Positions 1 to 8,042 of a stretch of DNA of 22,278 nucleotides are shown here, piece after piece. Each line of letters opens with the position of its first letter. Position 1 is the first letter of the stretch. Origin of the DNA: Chthoniobacterales bacterium. Lineage in GTDB: Bacteria > Verrucomicrobiota > Verrucomicrobiia > Chthoniobacterales > UBA10450. A model generated the notes under the pieces. It saw only the letters and a list, made by a program, of their open reading frames with translations, was not told the origin of the DNA and made no database searches. The stretch spans positions 1-22,278 of the forward strand of contig JACCZO010000105.1 in assembly GCA_013695925.1 (NCBI GenBank), given 5' to 3'. The position numbers and the translations under genes were made by a program.

Positions 1-274
1 CCAGGATTTCCTGGTAGCGCTGCTCGCTTTCCGCGAGTTGCTGCTTGATTTTGTCGGCATTCAAAAGCCCTTCGGCGATTCGCTGCCGGCGCTCTTCCAA
101 GACTGCCAGGATCGGTTTGTAGGCAAATCGTTTCAGCACCATCGCCACGATGATGAAGCTGACGACTTGCGAAAGGAACAGCCGCAGATCCCAGCCGAAA
201 GTTTCGCCGATCTCCCGGGCCGAATCGACAATGCCGCCACCACTCGATTGCGCGAGGACTAGAATGAAAGCCAT
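1..274 (-). CDS. atpF: ATP synthase F0 subunit b, N-terminal part (runs off the window)
   Basis: Encodes the start of the b subunit, the membrane-anchored peripheral stalk that holds F1 against the a subunit. The minus strand reads from an ATG at 274 with no stop to the window edge, about 91 residues. It begins MAFILVLAQSSGGG, then has one hydrophobic segment around residues 33-45 (FLSQVVSFIIVAMVL), then a charged helix (LEERRQRIAEGL, then KIKQQLAESEQRYQEIL) typical of the b-subunit coiled coil. It lies 48 bp downstream of atpE in the usual atpB-atpE-atpF order, so it is very likely co-transcribed. The remaining subunits (delta, alpha, gamma, beta, epsilon) should lie to the left of the window. 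Identity rests on topology and gene order; b subunits are poorly conserved in sequence. Confidence 0.9.
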   Translation of the reverse strand, partial: MAFILVLAQSSGGGIVDSAREIGETFGWDLRLFLSQVVSFIIVAMVLKRFAYKPILAVLEERRQRIAEGLLNADKIKQQLAESEQRYQEIL

Positions 275-322
275 ATCAATTTGCGAAAAGACGGAGCCGT
301 TGCCGGCCACGCGCGCGACGTC

Positions 323-538
323 TTAATGAGGCAGCAGGTAGAGCGCATAGAAGACGATCGCTTCGGTGAATGCGATGGCCAAAATCGCCTGCACCAGGAT
401 CGGCGTCGCCGCGCCTGGATTACGCCCGACCGCCGAGGCCGCGCCGAGGCCGGTCAGGCCAACGCCAATGCCCGCGCCCATGGCGGCGAGGCCCACGTGA
501 ATGCTTCCGCTCATCTCTGCCAGTAATGGTAATATCAT
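323..538 (-). CDS. atpE: ATP synthase F0 subunit c
   Basis: A 71-residue proteolipid that forms the rotor ring of the F0 motor in the inner membrane. Two hydrophobic helices flank a polar loop GRNP (residues 38-41; many homologues have RQP). Helix 1 carries the Gly/Ala-rich packing motif GAGIGVGLTGLGAA. Helix 2 carries the ion-binding acidic residue Glu59 in AIAFTEAIVFYAL. There is no glutamine at the helix-1 ion site, and Glu59 is followed by Ala rather than Ser/Thr, so a proton ring is more likely than a sodium ring (inference). The ATG at 538 is preceded by an AGAGAAA stretch that can act as a ribosome binding site. It lies 64 bp downstream of atpB and 48 bp upstream of atpF. Confidence 0.95.
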   Translation of the reverse strand: MILPLLAEMSGSIHVGLAAMGAGIGVGLTGLGAASAVGRNPGAATPILVQAILAIAFTEAIVFYALYLLPH

Positions 539-602
539 AGTTTTCTCTTTGGTTATCGTTCAGCGCCAGCGCGGGTTTTCGCGCTCGGATCGCTAAAAAT
601 TT

Positions 603-1538
603 TCAGGCGTGCCGTTCCTGCCCGGGATCATGTTTTGCAATCAAGAGGGTGAAAACAGCCGTCAACAACATGAAGACGAGTGCCTGCACGAGCCCGACCA
701 TGACCTCCATAAAATAAAATGGAATCGGAATCAGCCAGGCAAGCATGGGCACCATGTGAGACATTGCTTCCAGAATGCTTTCACCGGCATAAACATTCCC
801 AAAAAGCCGAAAGCTGAGGGAGATCGGCCGGAACAAAATTGAGACGACCTCAAGCCATCCGACCATGAAAAAGATCACAATCATGACGAGTTTCAGAACG
901 CCGGAGGTCTCTCCTTTGGGCCCAAAAATGTGGAGCAGGAATCCACCGACGCCATTCGCCTGGATCGCCCATATAATCCAGAGCGCGAAAAAGATTAGCG
1001 CCATCGCCGAGGTCATGTTGAGGTCGGCATTTCCTCCGCGCAAAAGCGGTTGATCGACATGAAACGCATTCGTCGTCGGATCGTTGTGTCCCCAGCCGAT
1101 CGTGCCGACGCCGGGGATTAAGCCGAACCAATTGACGAACAAAATGAAAATGAAGATCGTGGCGAAAAACCAAAACGTTTTTTGCACGAGCTCCCGCCCG
1201 ATGATGTTCTCGAGAAAGTTGTAGAGACTTTCCACCAGCCACTCCCAGAAATTTTGCGCACCACTCGGAACCGGTTTCACCTTGCGCGTCGCAGCTCGCG
1301 CAAAAACAATAATTCCCCCGGCCACGATCCAGGTCACCAGCATCGAGTTGGTGACGGTGAATTCGCCGATCTGGAGGAGCACTTCCGGTTTCAACGAGAG
1401 CGACTCCTCTTTTTCCACCGCCGCACCGGAAGCCGGTGCGATCTCAGCTGCGCCCACGGTGGCCGCGAAATTGCCACACGCGAGCAGACAAAAAACGCTC
1501 AGCAACAGCGGCAGCAAACGAAAATAGCGGTGCAACAT
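603..1538 (-). CDS. atpB: ATP synthase F0 subunit a
   Basis: Forms the stator half-channels that pass protons to the c ring. The protein is 311 residues from the ATG at 1538. An upstream in-frame GTG at 1601 would add 21 charged residues before what looks like a signal peptide, so I prefer 1538. The C-terminal half carries the essential arginine in SLSFRLFGN (about residue 244) and the later GLVQALVFMLL helix with its polar glutamine. Several other membrane helices are visible, such as FWFFATIFIFILFVNWFGL. The N-terminus is unusual: a leader MLHRYFRLLPLLLSVFCLLACG is followed by a roughly 45-residue Ala/Glu-rich segment before the first canonical helix. It is the first gene of the visible ATP synthase cluster; the promoter should lie in the roughly 180 bp before it. 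Confidence 0.95.
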   Translation of the reverse strand: MLHRYFRLLPLLLSVFCLLACGNFAATVGAAEIAPASGAAVEKEESLSLKPEVLLQIGEFTVTNSMLVTWIVAGGIIVFARAATRKVKPVPSGAQNFWEWLVESLYNFLENIIGRELVQKTFWFFATIFIFILFVNWFGLIPGVGTIGWGHNDPTTNAFHVDQPLLRGGNADLNMTSAMALIFFALWIIWAIQANGVGGFLLHIFGPKGETSGVLKLVMIVIFFMVGWLEVVSILFRPISLSFRLFGNVYAGESILEAMSHMVPMLAWLIPIPFYFMEVMVGLVQALVFMLLTAVFTLLIAKHDPGQERHA

Positions 1539-1712
1539 CGATGGGTTCGGGAAGCGGCGATCCGGATGCCGGTCAGGCGCGACATGCTCCCGACGGAACA
1601 CGCTCGTGCCTCAAGGCCGCTTACGTCGCGCATACAGAAGAGCATGTTACCGCTGCTGACAAGCGACTTTCCGGAGTTTTTTTTCCGCGAAAATTGCGCC
1701 GAAAAGCGACTT

Positions 1713-1737
1713 CGCGTCCCTACTTTGCCGGGACGCG
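1713..1737 (-). terminator. Hairpin at the 3' end of the glycosyltransferase gene, possible weak terminator
   Basis: Arms CGCGTCCC (1713-1720) and GGGACGCG (1730-1737) pair perfectly around a 9-base loop and span the glycosyltransferase stop codon. On the minus strand the hairpin is followed by a short pyrimidine run (GCTTTTC) and not by a clear U-tract, so it may only attenuate read-through into atpB, or may be part of a repeat. The 1539-1719 spacer that contains it should also hold the atp promoter, which I could not pick out. Confidence 0.3.
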
Positions 1738-2949
1738 TTCCTGCTGAAACGGCGGTGCCACCACCGGCGCCTCCGTCTGGACGCGCGCCTCCGCCTCCTC
1801 AGCGAGTTCAACCGCTTCGCGGTAGTGGGCTTCCAACTGCGCGATGTGCAAGCGCTGCTCAAAATGCGCGCTCACCGATTCGCTCGCCAGCAGACCCATT
1901 TCCGAAAAGGAATAGGGCTCCCGCGTGATCTTTTTCATTTCCGCGGCCAACGCCTGATAATTACGCTCTTCGACGAGCGCTCCGCAGCGCCCCTCTTCCA
2001 CCGCCTCGGGGATGCCGCCGTGCCGCGTCGCCAGCACCGGCATGCCGGTCGCCATCGCTTCGAGAATGGAATTCGGAATTCCCTCCTGATTTTCATCCGC
2101 CGGCATCTCGCTCGGATGGAGAAAAACGTGGCAGCTGTGATACAACTCGAGGAGCGCTTGCTGGGAAAGGAAGCCCGTAAAGTGAACGTGCTCGCTCACA
2201 CCCAACTGCACCGCCAGCGCTTCGAGCACCGGCTGCAGCGGGCCTTTCCCCGCGATGAGCAGCTCCGACCGCGGATTTTCCCGATGAAAAAGAGCGAAGG
2301 CGCGCAAACAAGTCGTTAGGCCTTTTTTTGGAATCAGGCGGCAGGCCTGCAGAAATTTCCATTGCCCATTGACGGGCGCTTTCCGGCGGGCCACCGGAAA
2401 CTGAGACAAGGGAATTCCCGTCCGGTTGATTCGAATCTTCTCCGCCGGGCAACCCAACCGGATGAGCCGGCGCTCGAGGGAACGCGAGCGGGCCAGGACG
2501 AGCGGGACGGATTGAAAAACCTTCTTTAACTTCGCCGCGTAATCGGGGCTTTCGGCCTTCAACATCACGTCAGCGCCGTGGAAAGAAACGATGCACGGCT
2601 TCGCCCAGCACTGGATAAAGGGAAGAAGATGCACGCCGGTATGGCCGAAATAAATGTGCATCACGTCGGCGCCACGGCGTTCCAGCAGATTGGCCAGCAA
2701 CTGGTATTCGCCCCGATAGACGATCGGCGGCTGGCGCTCGACAAACTTCAGCCAGCCATGCCGGAAGAGGTTCGGGCGCGGCGCCGGGATGACTTCGATA
2801 TCATCGAAGGGAAACCGGTCGGTATTCTGCTTCTTCTTCGTCATGACGAAGGTCTGCACGTCGCGCAGGCCGGTCACCTGCCGGTAGATGTGGAGCATCT
2901 CCGATTTCAGGAAAGTTGTGCAGTAACTTGCGACGACCAATTTCGACAT
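1720..2949 (-). CDS. GT4-family glycosyltransferase
   Basis: A 409-residue retaining glycosyltransferase with the GT-B fold; the sugar donor and acceptor cannot be read from sequence. The N-terminal half is the acceptor domain (MSKLVVASYCTTFLKSEM, then HIYFGHTGVHLLP and VSFHGADVML near residues 98-130). The C-terminal donor domain carries ACRLIPKKGL (about 202-211), the AGKGPL loop (233-238) and the E-x7-E signature EGIPNSILE (Glu289 and Glu297), followed by GMPVLATRHGGIPEAV. The PSEMPADENQEGIPNS run resembles WcaL/AmsK-like exopolysaccharide enzymes, so exopolysaccharide or LPS sugar transfer is a reasonable guess. It lies between obg and atpB on the same strand without obvious functional linkage. 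It contains one exact TCGTTAGGC site, spelled GLT with a CTA codon. Confidence 0.85.
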   Translation of the reverse strand: MSKLVVASYCTTFLKSEMLHIYRQVTGLRDVQTFVMTKKKQNTDRFPFDDIEVIPAPRPNLFRHGWLKFVERQPPIVYRGEYQLLANLLERRGADVMHIYFGHTGVHLLPFIQCWAKPCIVSFHGADVMLKAESPDYAAKLKKVFQSVPLVLARSRSLERRLIRLGCPAEKIRINRTGIPLSQFPVARRKAPVNGQWKFLQACRLIPKKGLTTCLRAFALFHRENPRSELLIAGKGPLQPVLEALAVQLGVSEHVHFTGFLSQQALLELYHSCHVFLHPSEMPADENQEGIPNSILEAMATGMPVLATRHGGIPEAVEEGRCGALVEERNYQALAAEMKKITREPYSFSEMGLLASESVSAHFEQRLHIAQLEAHYREAVELAEEAEARVQTEAPVVAPPFQQERVPAK

Positions 2950-3024
2950 AACTATTGGGGAACACCCGTGTGGTTGCGCCAGAAAGTCGTGAACTGATAA
3001 CGCATTCGCTTCCCTTGTCTAACT

Positions 3025-4158
3025 TTAATCGCTTTTCCCGCCACTCACGGCCCCGGCATAAGAAGAAATCGGGGAATTAACTTCCTCGAAATCCCGTTCC
3101 TGCAGCCGCCGGTCGAGCGCATTTTTGAGCTCTTCGATCCCCTCTTTTTCCTTGGCCGAGACCGGCAAGATTTGACGATCAGGAAAACGGCGGCGCACCG
3201 CGTCCAGGTTCTCGGCCGCTTCTGGTAAATCCATTTTGTTCGCCACAATCGACCACGGACGAAGCGAGAGACGCGCGTCATAGAGAGCGATCTCGCGCCG
3301 CAGATGCTGCAAATCTTCAATCGGGTGGCGGCCCTCGCTCCCGGCCATGTCGAGCACGAAGAGCAGCAGGCGGCAGCGTGTGATGTGCCGGAGAAAGGCG
3401 TGCCCGAGGCCGAGATTCTGGTGCGCCCCTTCGATCAGCCCCGGAATATCCGCGACCGTCGCGCGGCGGAAATCATCGAACTCCACCACCCCGATCATCG
3501 GGTGCAAAGTCGTAAACGGATAGGGCGCAACCTTGGGATGAGCGGCTGAGATTCGCCGCAGCAAAGTGGACTTGCCCGCGTTGGGATAACCGACCAACCC
3601 GGCGTCGGCGATCGTCCGCAATTCGAGAATGAAATGCCCTTCCTCGCCTTCCTCGCCTTCCGTGTATTCACGGGGAGCACGATTACGCGAGCTCTTGAAA
3701 TGGACGTTTCCTTTTCCCCCTTTGCCTCCGTGACACAAAATAAACTCGTCGCTAGGCCGGGCCAGATCCGCGATTTGTTCGAGCTTCCCGCCGGCCTCCG
3801 TCTCGGGAGACGGCACAATCGGTTCGGCTGAATCGGTAAAAGCAGTCGGATCGCCTAACGAATTCATCCGATGCACGACCGTTCCAACCGGGACCTTCAC
3901 GATTTTGTCCGGCGCGCCCCGGCCATGCATCTGTTTGCCCATCCCGTGGGAGCCTTTCTTCGCTTTGAGGAGAGGCTCGTAGAAAAGACTCGTGAGATTG
4001 TCGGTATGCTCGTCCGCCTGCAGGATAATGTCGCCACCCTTCCCGCCATCGCCCCCGTCCGGACCGCCTCGCGGCACAAATTTCTCGCGCCGGAAACTGA
4101 CGCACCCGCGTCCGCCATCTCCCGCCTTGGCGAAGATCTTGATCCGATCGACAAACAC
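3025..4158 (-). CDS. obg: Obg-family GTPase (ribosome assembly)
   Basis: An essential GTPase that acts on the large ribosomal subunit and in stress control. It is 377 residues from the ATG at 4158. The glycine-rich Obg fold is at residues 1-180 (DGGRGCVSFRREKFVPRGGP, then GGDGGKGGDI). The G domain has the P-loop GYPNAGKST (190-198), DIPG (237-240), NKMD (307-310) and SAK (334-336). Residues about 97-137 look like an insertion in the Obg fold relative to the E. coli protein. The short C-terminal tail lacks a clear extra domain. The usual upstream partners rplU-rpmA are not here; upstream is a GlgM-type synthase, 113 bp away, with a large hairpin in between. An exact TCGTTAGGC site lies within the insertion (NSLGD). 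Confidence 0.96.
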   Translation of the reverse strand: MFVDRIKIFAKAGDGGRGCVSFRREKFVPRGGPDGGDGGKGGDIILQADEHTDNLTSLFYEPLLKAKKGSHGMGKQMHGRGAPDKIVKVPVGTVVHRMNSLGDPTAFTDSAEPIVPSPETEAGGKLEQIADLARPSDEFILCHGGKGGKGNVHFKSSRNRAPREYTEGEEGEEGHFILELRTIADAGLVGYPNAGKSTLLRRISAAHPKVAPYPFTTLHPMIGVVEFDDFRRATVADIPGLIEGAHQNLGLGHAFLRHITRCRLLLFVLDMAGSEGRHPIEDLQHLRREIALYDARLSLRPWSIVANKMDLPEAAENLDAVRRRFPDRQILPVSAKEKEGIEELKNALDRRLQERDFEEVNSPISSYAGAVSGGKSD

Positions 4159-4190
4159 CGCCGCAACCTACACGGAGGCGCGCATAACGA

Positions 4191-4232
4191 CAGGGGAGAC
4201 GTTTCGTTCTGCGAAACGCGCGTTGTCCCCTG
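4191..4232 (-). other. Two-stem hairpin between glgM and obg
   Basis: Outer arms CAGGGGA (4191-4197) and TCCCCTG (4226-4232) enclose inner arms CGTTTCG (4200-4206) and CGAAACG (4212-4218) around a TTCTG loop. It lies in the 113-bp gap before obg. No U-tract follows on the minus strand, so a leader structure or processing site for obg is as likely as a terminator for the synthase. Confidence 0.45.
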
Positions 4233-4271
4233 CCCAGTTGAACGTCGCTCGCGTTTCACAGAGCGAAACCT

Positions 4272-5474
4272 CTACAGTGATTCGTAGAGCCGCTTGGTTT
4301 CCTGCGCGATCGCGGCCCAGCCAAACTTTTCCTCGGCCCGTCTCCGCCCCGCCTTCCCGAATTTCTTCTGCAAGGCCGGGTCCGCCATCAGTTGATTGAT
4401 CCGCGCCGCGAGGTCGCGCTCGAACTTCTCCGGATTGGTCGGTTCAGACGGGCTCTCCGTCATCTGCTCGACCGGGACGAGAAATCCGGTCTCGCCGTCG
4501 ACCACTACTTCTTTTATCCCCCCCACCGCGCTCGCCACCACGGCCGTCTCGCAGGCCATCGCCTCGAGATTGATGATTCCAAACGGTTCATAAATTGAAG
4601 GACAACAAAAGGCCGACGCCCCGGCGTAAAGCTGGTGCACGGTTTCCTGGTCGACCATTTCCTCGATCCAGATGATGTCTCCCCGTTTCTCCTGGGCGGC
4701 ACTGACCGCAGCCTTCATTTCCGCTGCGATCTCCGGGGTGTCCGGCGCGCCCGCGCAGAGCACGATTTGAAAATCCGGATCCATGTAGGGGATGGCGCGG
4801 GCGAGATGAGTGATCCCCTTCTGTCGCGTGATCCGTCCCACAAAAAGCAGGTATGGCCGCTTCGGATCGATGCCATACCGAACCAGCGCATCGGTCTTCT
4901 TCGTCGGCCGATATTCGTCGAGATCGATCCCGTTATAGATGACGTGCAGACGCTCCGGCTTGATCTCGAAGAGGCGTTCCAAGTCGGCCTTTGTCCCGTT
5001 CGAGACCGCGATGACCGCGTCTGCCATCTCGAGCGCAGTCTTCTCCAGCCAGACGGTAAAATCGTAACCTCCTCCAAGCTGCTCGCGTTTCCACGGCCGG
5101 AGCGGTTCGAGCGAATGCACCGTGATCACAAGCGGAATCCCGTAGTTCAACTTCGCCAGGACCCCGCCAAAATGGCTGTACCAAGTATGGCAATGGACGA
5201 GATCGGCGGTGATGTCGACGGTGTTGAAATCGAGACACCGCTGAACTGCGCCGAAGACCGAACGCAACTGCGGCGGGCAGGTATAATCATTCGCCTTCAG
5301 CTCAAATCCGCGCACCTCGGGATTTGTGCCTAACGATTTCTGGTCGCCAAAGCAGCGCACCTCCACCGCCATCAATTTCGCCAGTTCACGCGACAAGTAA
5401 TCGACGTGCACCCCGGCCCCGCCGTAGATGTCCGGCGGATATTCATTCGTCAAAAAAAGCGCCTTCATGCTCAT
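4272..5474 (-). CDS. glgM: Glycogen synthase, GlgM (actinobacterial GlgA) type
   Basis: A 400-residue GT4 glycosyltransferase that resembles the Corynebacterium/Mycobacterium GlgA (GlgM) family, which makes maltose-1-phosphate or glucan from ADP-glucose. The N-terminal donor/acceptor loop is LTNEYPPDIYGGAGVHV (8-24). HCHTWYSHFGG follows (94-104), then AVSNGTKADLERLF (156-169), GRITRQKGI (213-221) and the E-x7-E motif EPFGIINLE (Glu296, Glu304) with GETGFLVP further on. It is shorter than the GT5 GlgA of E. coli (477 residues). A second in-frame ATG at 5468 is an alternative start; neither has a strong ribosome binding site. It is divergent from an FGGY kinase. One exact TCGTTAGGC site lies at SLGTN. 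Substrate assignment follows family resemblance only. Confidence 0.8.
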   Translation of the reverse strand: MSMKALFLTNEYPPDIYGGAGVHVDYLSRELAKLMAVEVRCFGDQKSLGTNPEVRGFELKANDYTCPPQLRSVFGAVQRCLDFNTVDITADLVHCHTWYSHFGGVLAKLNYGIPLVITVHSLEPLRPWKREQLGGGYDFTVWLEKTALEMADAVIAVSNGTKADLERLFEIKPERLHVIYNGIDLDEYRPTKKTDALVRYGIDPKRPYLLFVGRITRQKGITHLARAIPYMDPDFQIVLCAGAPDTPEIAAEMKAAVSAAQEKRGDIIWIEEMVDQETVHQLYAGASAFCCPSIYEPFGIINLEAMACETAVVASAVGGIKEVVVDGETGFLVPVEQMTESPSEPTNPEKFERDLAARINQLMADPALQKKFGKAGRRRAEEKFGWAAIAQETKRLYESL

Positions 5475-5570
5475 GAATAGGAGGAAGCGCTCGCGCTGGG
5501 CCGCTCTTTCGCGCTGCTGTCGAGCGCAGCAAAGATTAGTTTGGACATCGAGAGTGGCTTGCCGGCTGGA

Positions 5571-5591
5571 GCCGGGAAGAACTTTCCCGGC
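5571..5591. promoter_or_regulatory. Perfect 8-bp dyad in the divergent glgM/FGGY-kinase intergenic region
   Basis: Arms GCCGGGAA (5571-5578) and TTCCCGGC (5584-5591) are perfect complements around GAACT. It lies in the 171-bp region between two divergently transcribed sugar-metabolism genes, 54 bp before the kinase ATG. No U-tract follows on either strand, so an operator or 5'-leader hairpin is more plausible than a terminator. I see no convincing promoter hexamers in this region. Confidence 0.4.
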
Positions 5592-5645
5592 CGCGGCTCA
5601 GTAGATAAAGCTTAAACTGATCTGGAACGCGATTTTAATTAGCTC

Positions 5646-7064
5646 ATGTCTCGTCGCCTAACCAAACCGGTCGTGCTCGCCATCGACATTGGCACTTCTT
5701 CCGTGCGGACCGCGCTCTTCGACCAGAAAGCGCAACGCGTCCCCCGCTCCAACGCCGCCCAAGTCTACCGCGTGCGACATTCCTCGGAGCACGGCGCGGA
5801 ACTCGATCCGCAGGTTCTTCTGCGGGCGACGCGGAAGTGCCTCCGTCATAGCCGCCGCCTAACGAAAAGACGAATCACCGCGGTCGCCGGCTCCGGCTTT
5901 TGCCACAGTCTGCTCGGACTCGACCGCACCGGCCAACCGCTCACCCCCATCTTCACCTGGGCCGACGCCCGCTGCGCCGCGGACGCGGGGCAGTTGCGGA
6001 AGAAATTGGACGAGCGCGCCATCCAGCAACGAACCGGCTGCATGCTGCGCGCTTCCTTCTGGCCGGCCAAACTTCTCTGGCTGCGCCGCACTCAACCAAA
6101 GCTTTTCCGCCGCGTCGCCCGCTGGGTCTCGCCCGCGGAGTGGCTCTTCGAGGAAATTTTCGACGTCCGCGCCTGCAGCCACTCGATGGCGAGCGCGACC
6201 GGCCTTTACAATTTTCAGCGGCGGGATTGGGACGAGGAGCTGCTCGTCGCTTGCGGCCTAACAAGCGCACAGCTTAATCCGCTCCGCGAGAAAGTGCTGC
6301 TGGAGGACCTGATCGTATATCCCGCGATCGGCGATGGCGCAGCCAGCAATCTTGGCTCCGGCGCCACCGGTCGGGGCGTGGTCGCGATCAATGTCGGGAC
6401 GAGCGCCGCCGTGCGCACAATTCCCGTCGACGACGCGGCACTTCCTTTCGGCCTTTTCCGTTTTGTGGTCGACGACCGGCGCGCGCTCCTCGGCGGAGCA
6501 GTCAGCAATGCCGGCAATCTGCGCACCTGGTGCCTGCGCGAGCTACGTTTGCCTGACGACGAACCCCACCTCGAAAAAATCTTGCGCCAGGCCAGCCCTG
6601 CCACCGCCGGCCTCACGATTTTGCCGTTTTGGGTCAGCGAACGCGCCCCGACCTGGCCGGAGCACCTCGACGGTGTCATTCACGGGCTCATCCAGGCGAC
6701 CACCGCGGCCGATCTTTTATGGGCCGCGACCGCCGCTGTCTGCCATCGCCTGGCGGAAATTCTTCTCCAGTTGGAAAGCGCCATTGGCCGGGCCAGGAAA
6801 ATCGTCGTCTCGGGCGGCATCCTGCAATCGCCGGCCTCACTCCAGATTCTTGCGAATTCGTTAGGCCGCGATTTGAACGTCTGCGCCGATCAGGAAGCCT
6901 CGCTTCGCGGTGCCGCTCTTTACGCGCTTGAAAAGGCGGGGCGAAAAATTGCCGCGCCAAAGTGCAGGCAGCGGATCCGCGCCCAGCGCAGCAATGCGGC
7001 CAGGGCGCGTCTGATGTGCGCCCGCCAAAGCAATCTCGAGCGACTGCTTAGTTCAGCCGGCTGA
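5646..7064 (+). CDS. FGGY-family carbohydrate kinase (gluconokinase-like)
   Basis: A 472-residue sugar kinase with the two-domain actin-like fold. The N-terminal phosphate loop is VLAIDIGTSSVRTALFD (residues 10-26). AGSGFCHSLLGLD and PIFTWADARC (101-110) match the gluconokinase subgroup, where HSLL and TWAD are characteristic. The C-terminal domain has GVVAINVGTSAAVR, then GGAVSNAGN, and the ATP-binding IVVSGGILQSPASLQILANS. Substrate is therefore most likely gluconate or a related sugar acid or polyol, but subgroup assignment by motif is not certain. The arginine-rich tail after about residue 435 is probably disordered. It carries two exact TCGTTAGGC sites (RLTKR and NSLGRD) and two near-matches. 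It is divergent from glgM and convergent with the SirB1-like gene, with only 6 bp between the two stops. Confidence 0.85.
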   Translation: MSRRLTKPVVLAIDIGTSSVRTALFDQKAQRVPRSNAAQVYRVRHSSEHGAELDPQVLLRATRKCLRHSRRLTKRRITAVAGSGFCHSLLGLDRTGQPLTPIFTWADARCAADAGQLRKKLDERAIQQRTGCMLRASFWPAKLLWLRRTQPKLFRRVARWVSPAEWLFEEIFDVRACSHSMASATGLYNFQRRDWDEELLVACGLTSAQLNPLREKVLLEDLIVYPAIGDGAASNLGSGATGRGVVAINVGTSAAVRTIPVDDAALPFGLFRFVVDDRRALLGGAVSNAGNLRTWCLRELRLPDDEPHLEKILRQASPATAGLTILPFWVSERAPTWPEHLDGVIHGLIQATTAADLLWAATAAVCHRLAEILLQLESAIGRARKIVVSGGILQSPASLQILANSLGRDLNVCADQEASLRGAALYALEKAGRKIAAPKCRQRIRAQRSNAARARLMCARQSNLERLLSSAG

Positions 7065-7070
7065 CCCCGA

Positions 7071-7898
7071 TTACGGCCTGGGGCGATCGAGCGCCTTGAG
7101 CCAGCTCATGACGAGCGCGTATTTTTGTCTTTCGCCCGAGCGCTCGAAGATGAAAAGCAGGTTCGCCAGCATCCGCATCAGCACCAGGCGCGGCGATGCG
7201 GGGGCGAAATAGCTCGACTGTGTTTTGAGTCGCTGCCGCGCCAGGATCGCCTCGCAATCAGGCCGCGACAGAATGCGCCCCTGATGAAATGGATCAAACA
7301 AAATCCTTTCGTAGCGCGCGATGAAATGTCCCGGGAGATTAATTCCGTCGATCTGCATGTTGGCCCGGCGGCCGATGATCACATAAAGCATCGCCAGCGA
7401 AATCGGGATCCCAAGTCGAGTCTCGATCACATCGCTGAGCAGCGAATTTTTCGGGTCGTAATATTCCTCGGCGTTGCCGCGAAACCCGAGATCGTCGGCC
7501 ATGAATGTGGTCAGGGTCTGCAGCCGTTCACGATTCGAAGTCGCCTTCGCAACCAACATCCGCAGCCGGCGTCCCCAGGCGTCGAGTTTGCGGCGCAATT
7601 TGGCGACCGGCGCATCCGGTTCGAAGCAAAGAGTAAGGAGCCACCAGACCGCCTCGATGTCGCCGTGCTCGGGAAAGAGATGCGCGCAGAGGAGCAAGTC
7701 GTCGTGCGCCTCGTCGGTCTCGATTTTTTCGAGCACTTCGCGGACGTGGGCGGTGACCGCCTCATCGTCGAGCGAAAGAAGATCGCGCAAGGCAGCGATG
7801 CCCTCGCTCCCGGATTCGATCAACTGCTCCTTCAGCAGCGCGACCGTGGCCGGGTCATTGTCGCGCAGGAGCCGCACGATCGCGTCCTTCTGGAACAT
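7071..7898 (-). CDS. SirB1-family protein (transglutaminase-like domain)
   Basis: A 275-residue protein of the SirB1 family, which has an inactive transglutaminase-like domain and no established biochemical activity. Diagnostic motifs are NAEEYYDPKNSLLSDVIETR (142-161) and LGIPISLAMLYVIIGRR (162-178), followed by INLPGHFIARYE (186-197). The first 60 residues are helical and look like a HEAT/TPR-like repeat (LLRDNDPATVALLKEQL). The C-terminal stretch (MRMLANLLFIFERSGERQKY) resembles the TPR tail seen in the family. The ATG is at 7898. It is the last gene on its strand before the convergent FGGY kinase. The 144 bp between it and acpS is GC-rich and holds a small GGGGC/GCCCC hairpin near 8012-8027 but no gene. 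Confidence 0.85.
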   Translation of the reverse strand: MFQKDAIVRLLRDNDPATVALLKEQLIESGSEGIAALRDLLSLDDEAVTAHVREVLEKIETDEAHDDLLLCAHLFPEHGDIEAVWWLLTLCFEPDAPVAKLRRKLDAWGRRLRMLVAKATSNRERLQTLTTFMADDLGFRGNAEEYYDPKNSLLSDVIETRLGIPISLAMLYVIIGRRANMQIDGINLPGHFIARYERILFDPFHQGRILSRPDCEAILARQRLKTQSSYFAPASPRLVLMRMLANLLFIFERSGERQKYALVMSWLKALDRPRP

Positions 7899-8042
7899 GT
7901 TTCCCTTCTACGATTTTCTTCCAGCGCGCGCAAGGTGTTCAATCTTCTTCGCGCACGCTTAGCACCTCGCCGGCCGGCATTCCACCGACAGGGAAGGCGC
8001 CGCAGCAGATCGGGGCGCAAAGGCCCCTCCCACATTCCATCG

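Noticed and set aside
1182..1928. Long plus-strand open frame opposite atpB and the glycosyltransferase.
   Set aside because: It is antisense to two well-supported genes, has Arg/Pro-rich low-complexity translation and matches no family.
3001..3024. The short gap between the glycosyltransferase and obg genes was checked for a terminator.
   Set aside because: No dyad with a U-tract is visible.
7960..8042. GC-rich spacer between the SirB1-like gene and acpS with a GGGGC/GCCCC hairpin, considered as a third repeat family.
   Set aside because: Only one short imperfect hairpin is visible and there is no second copy in the window, so I did not list it as a repeat.
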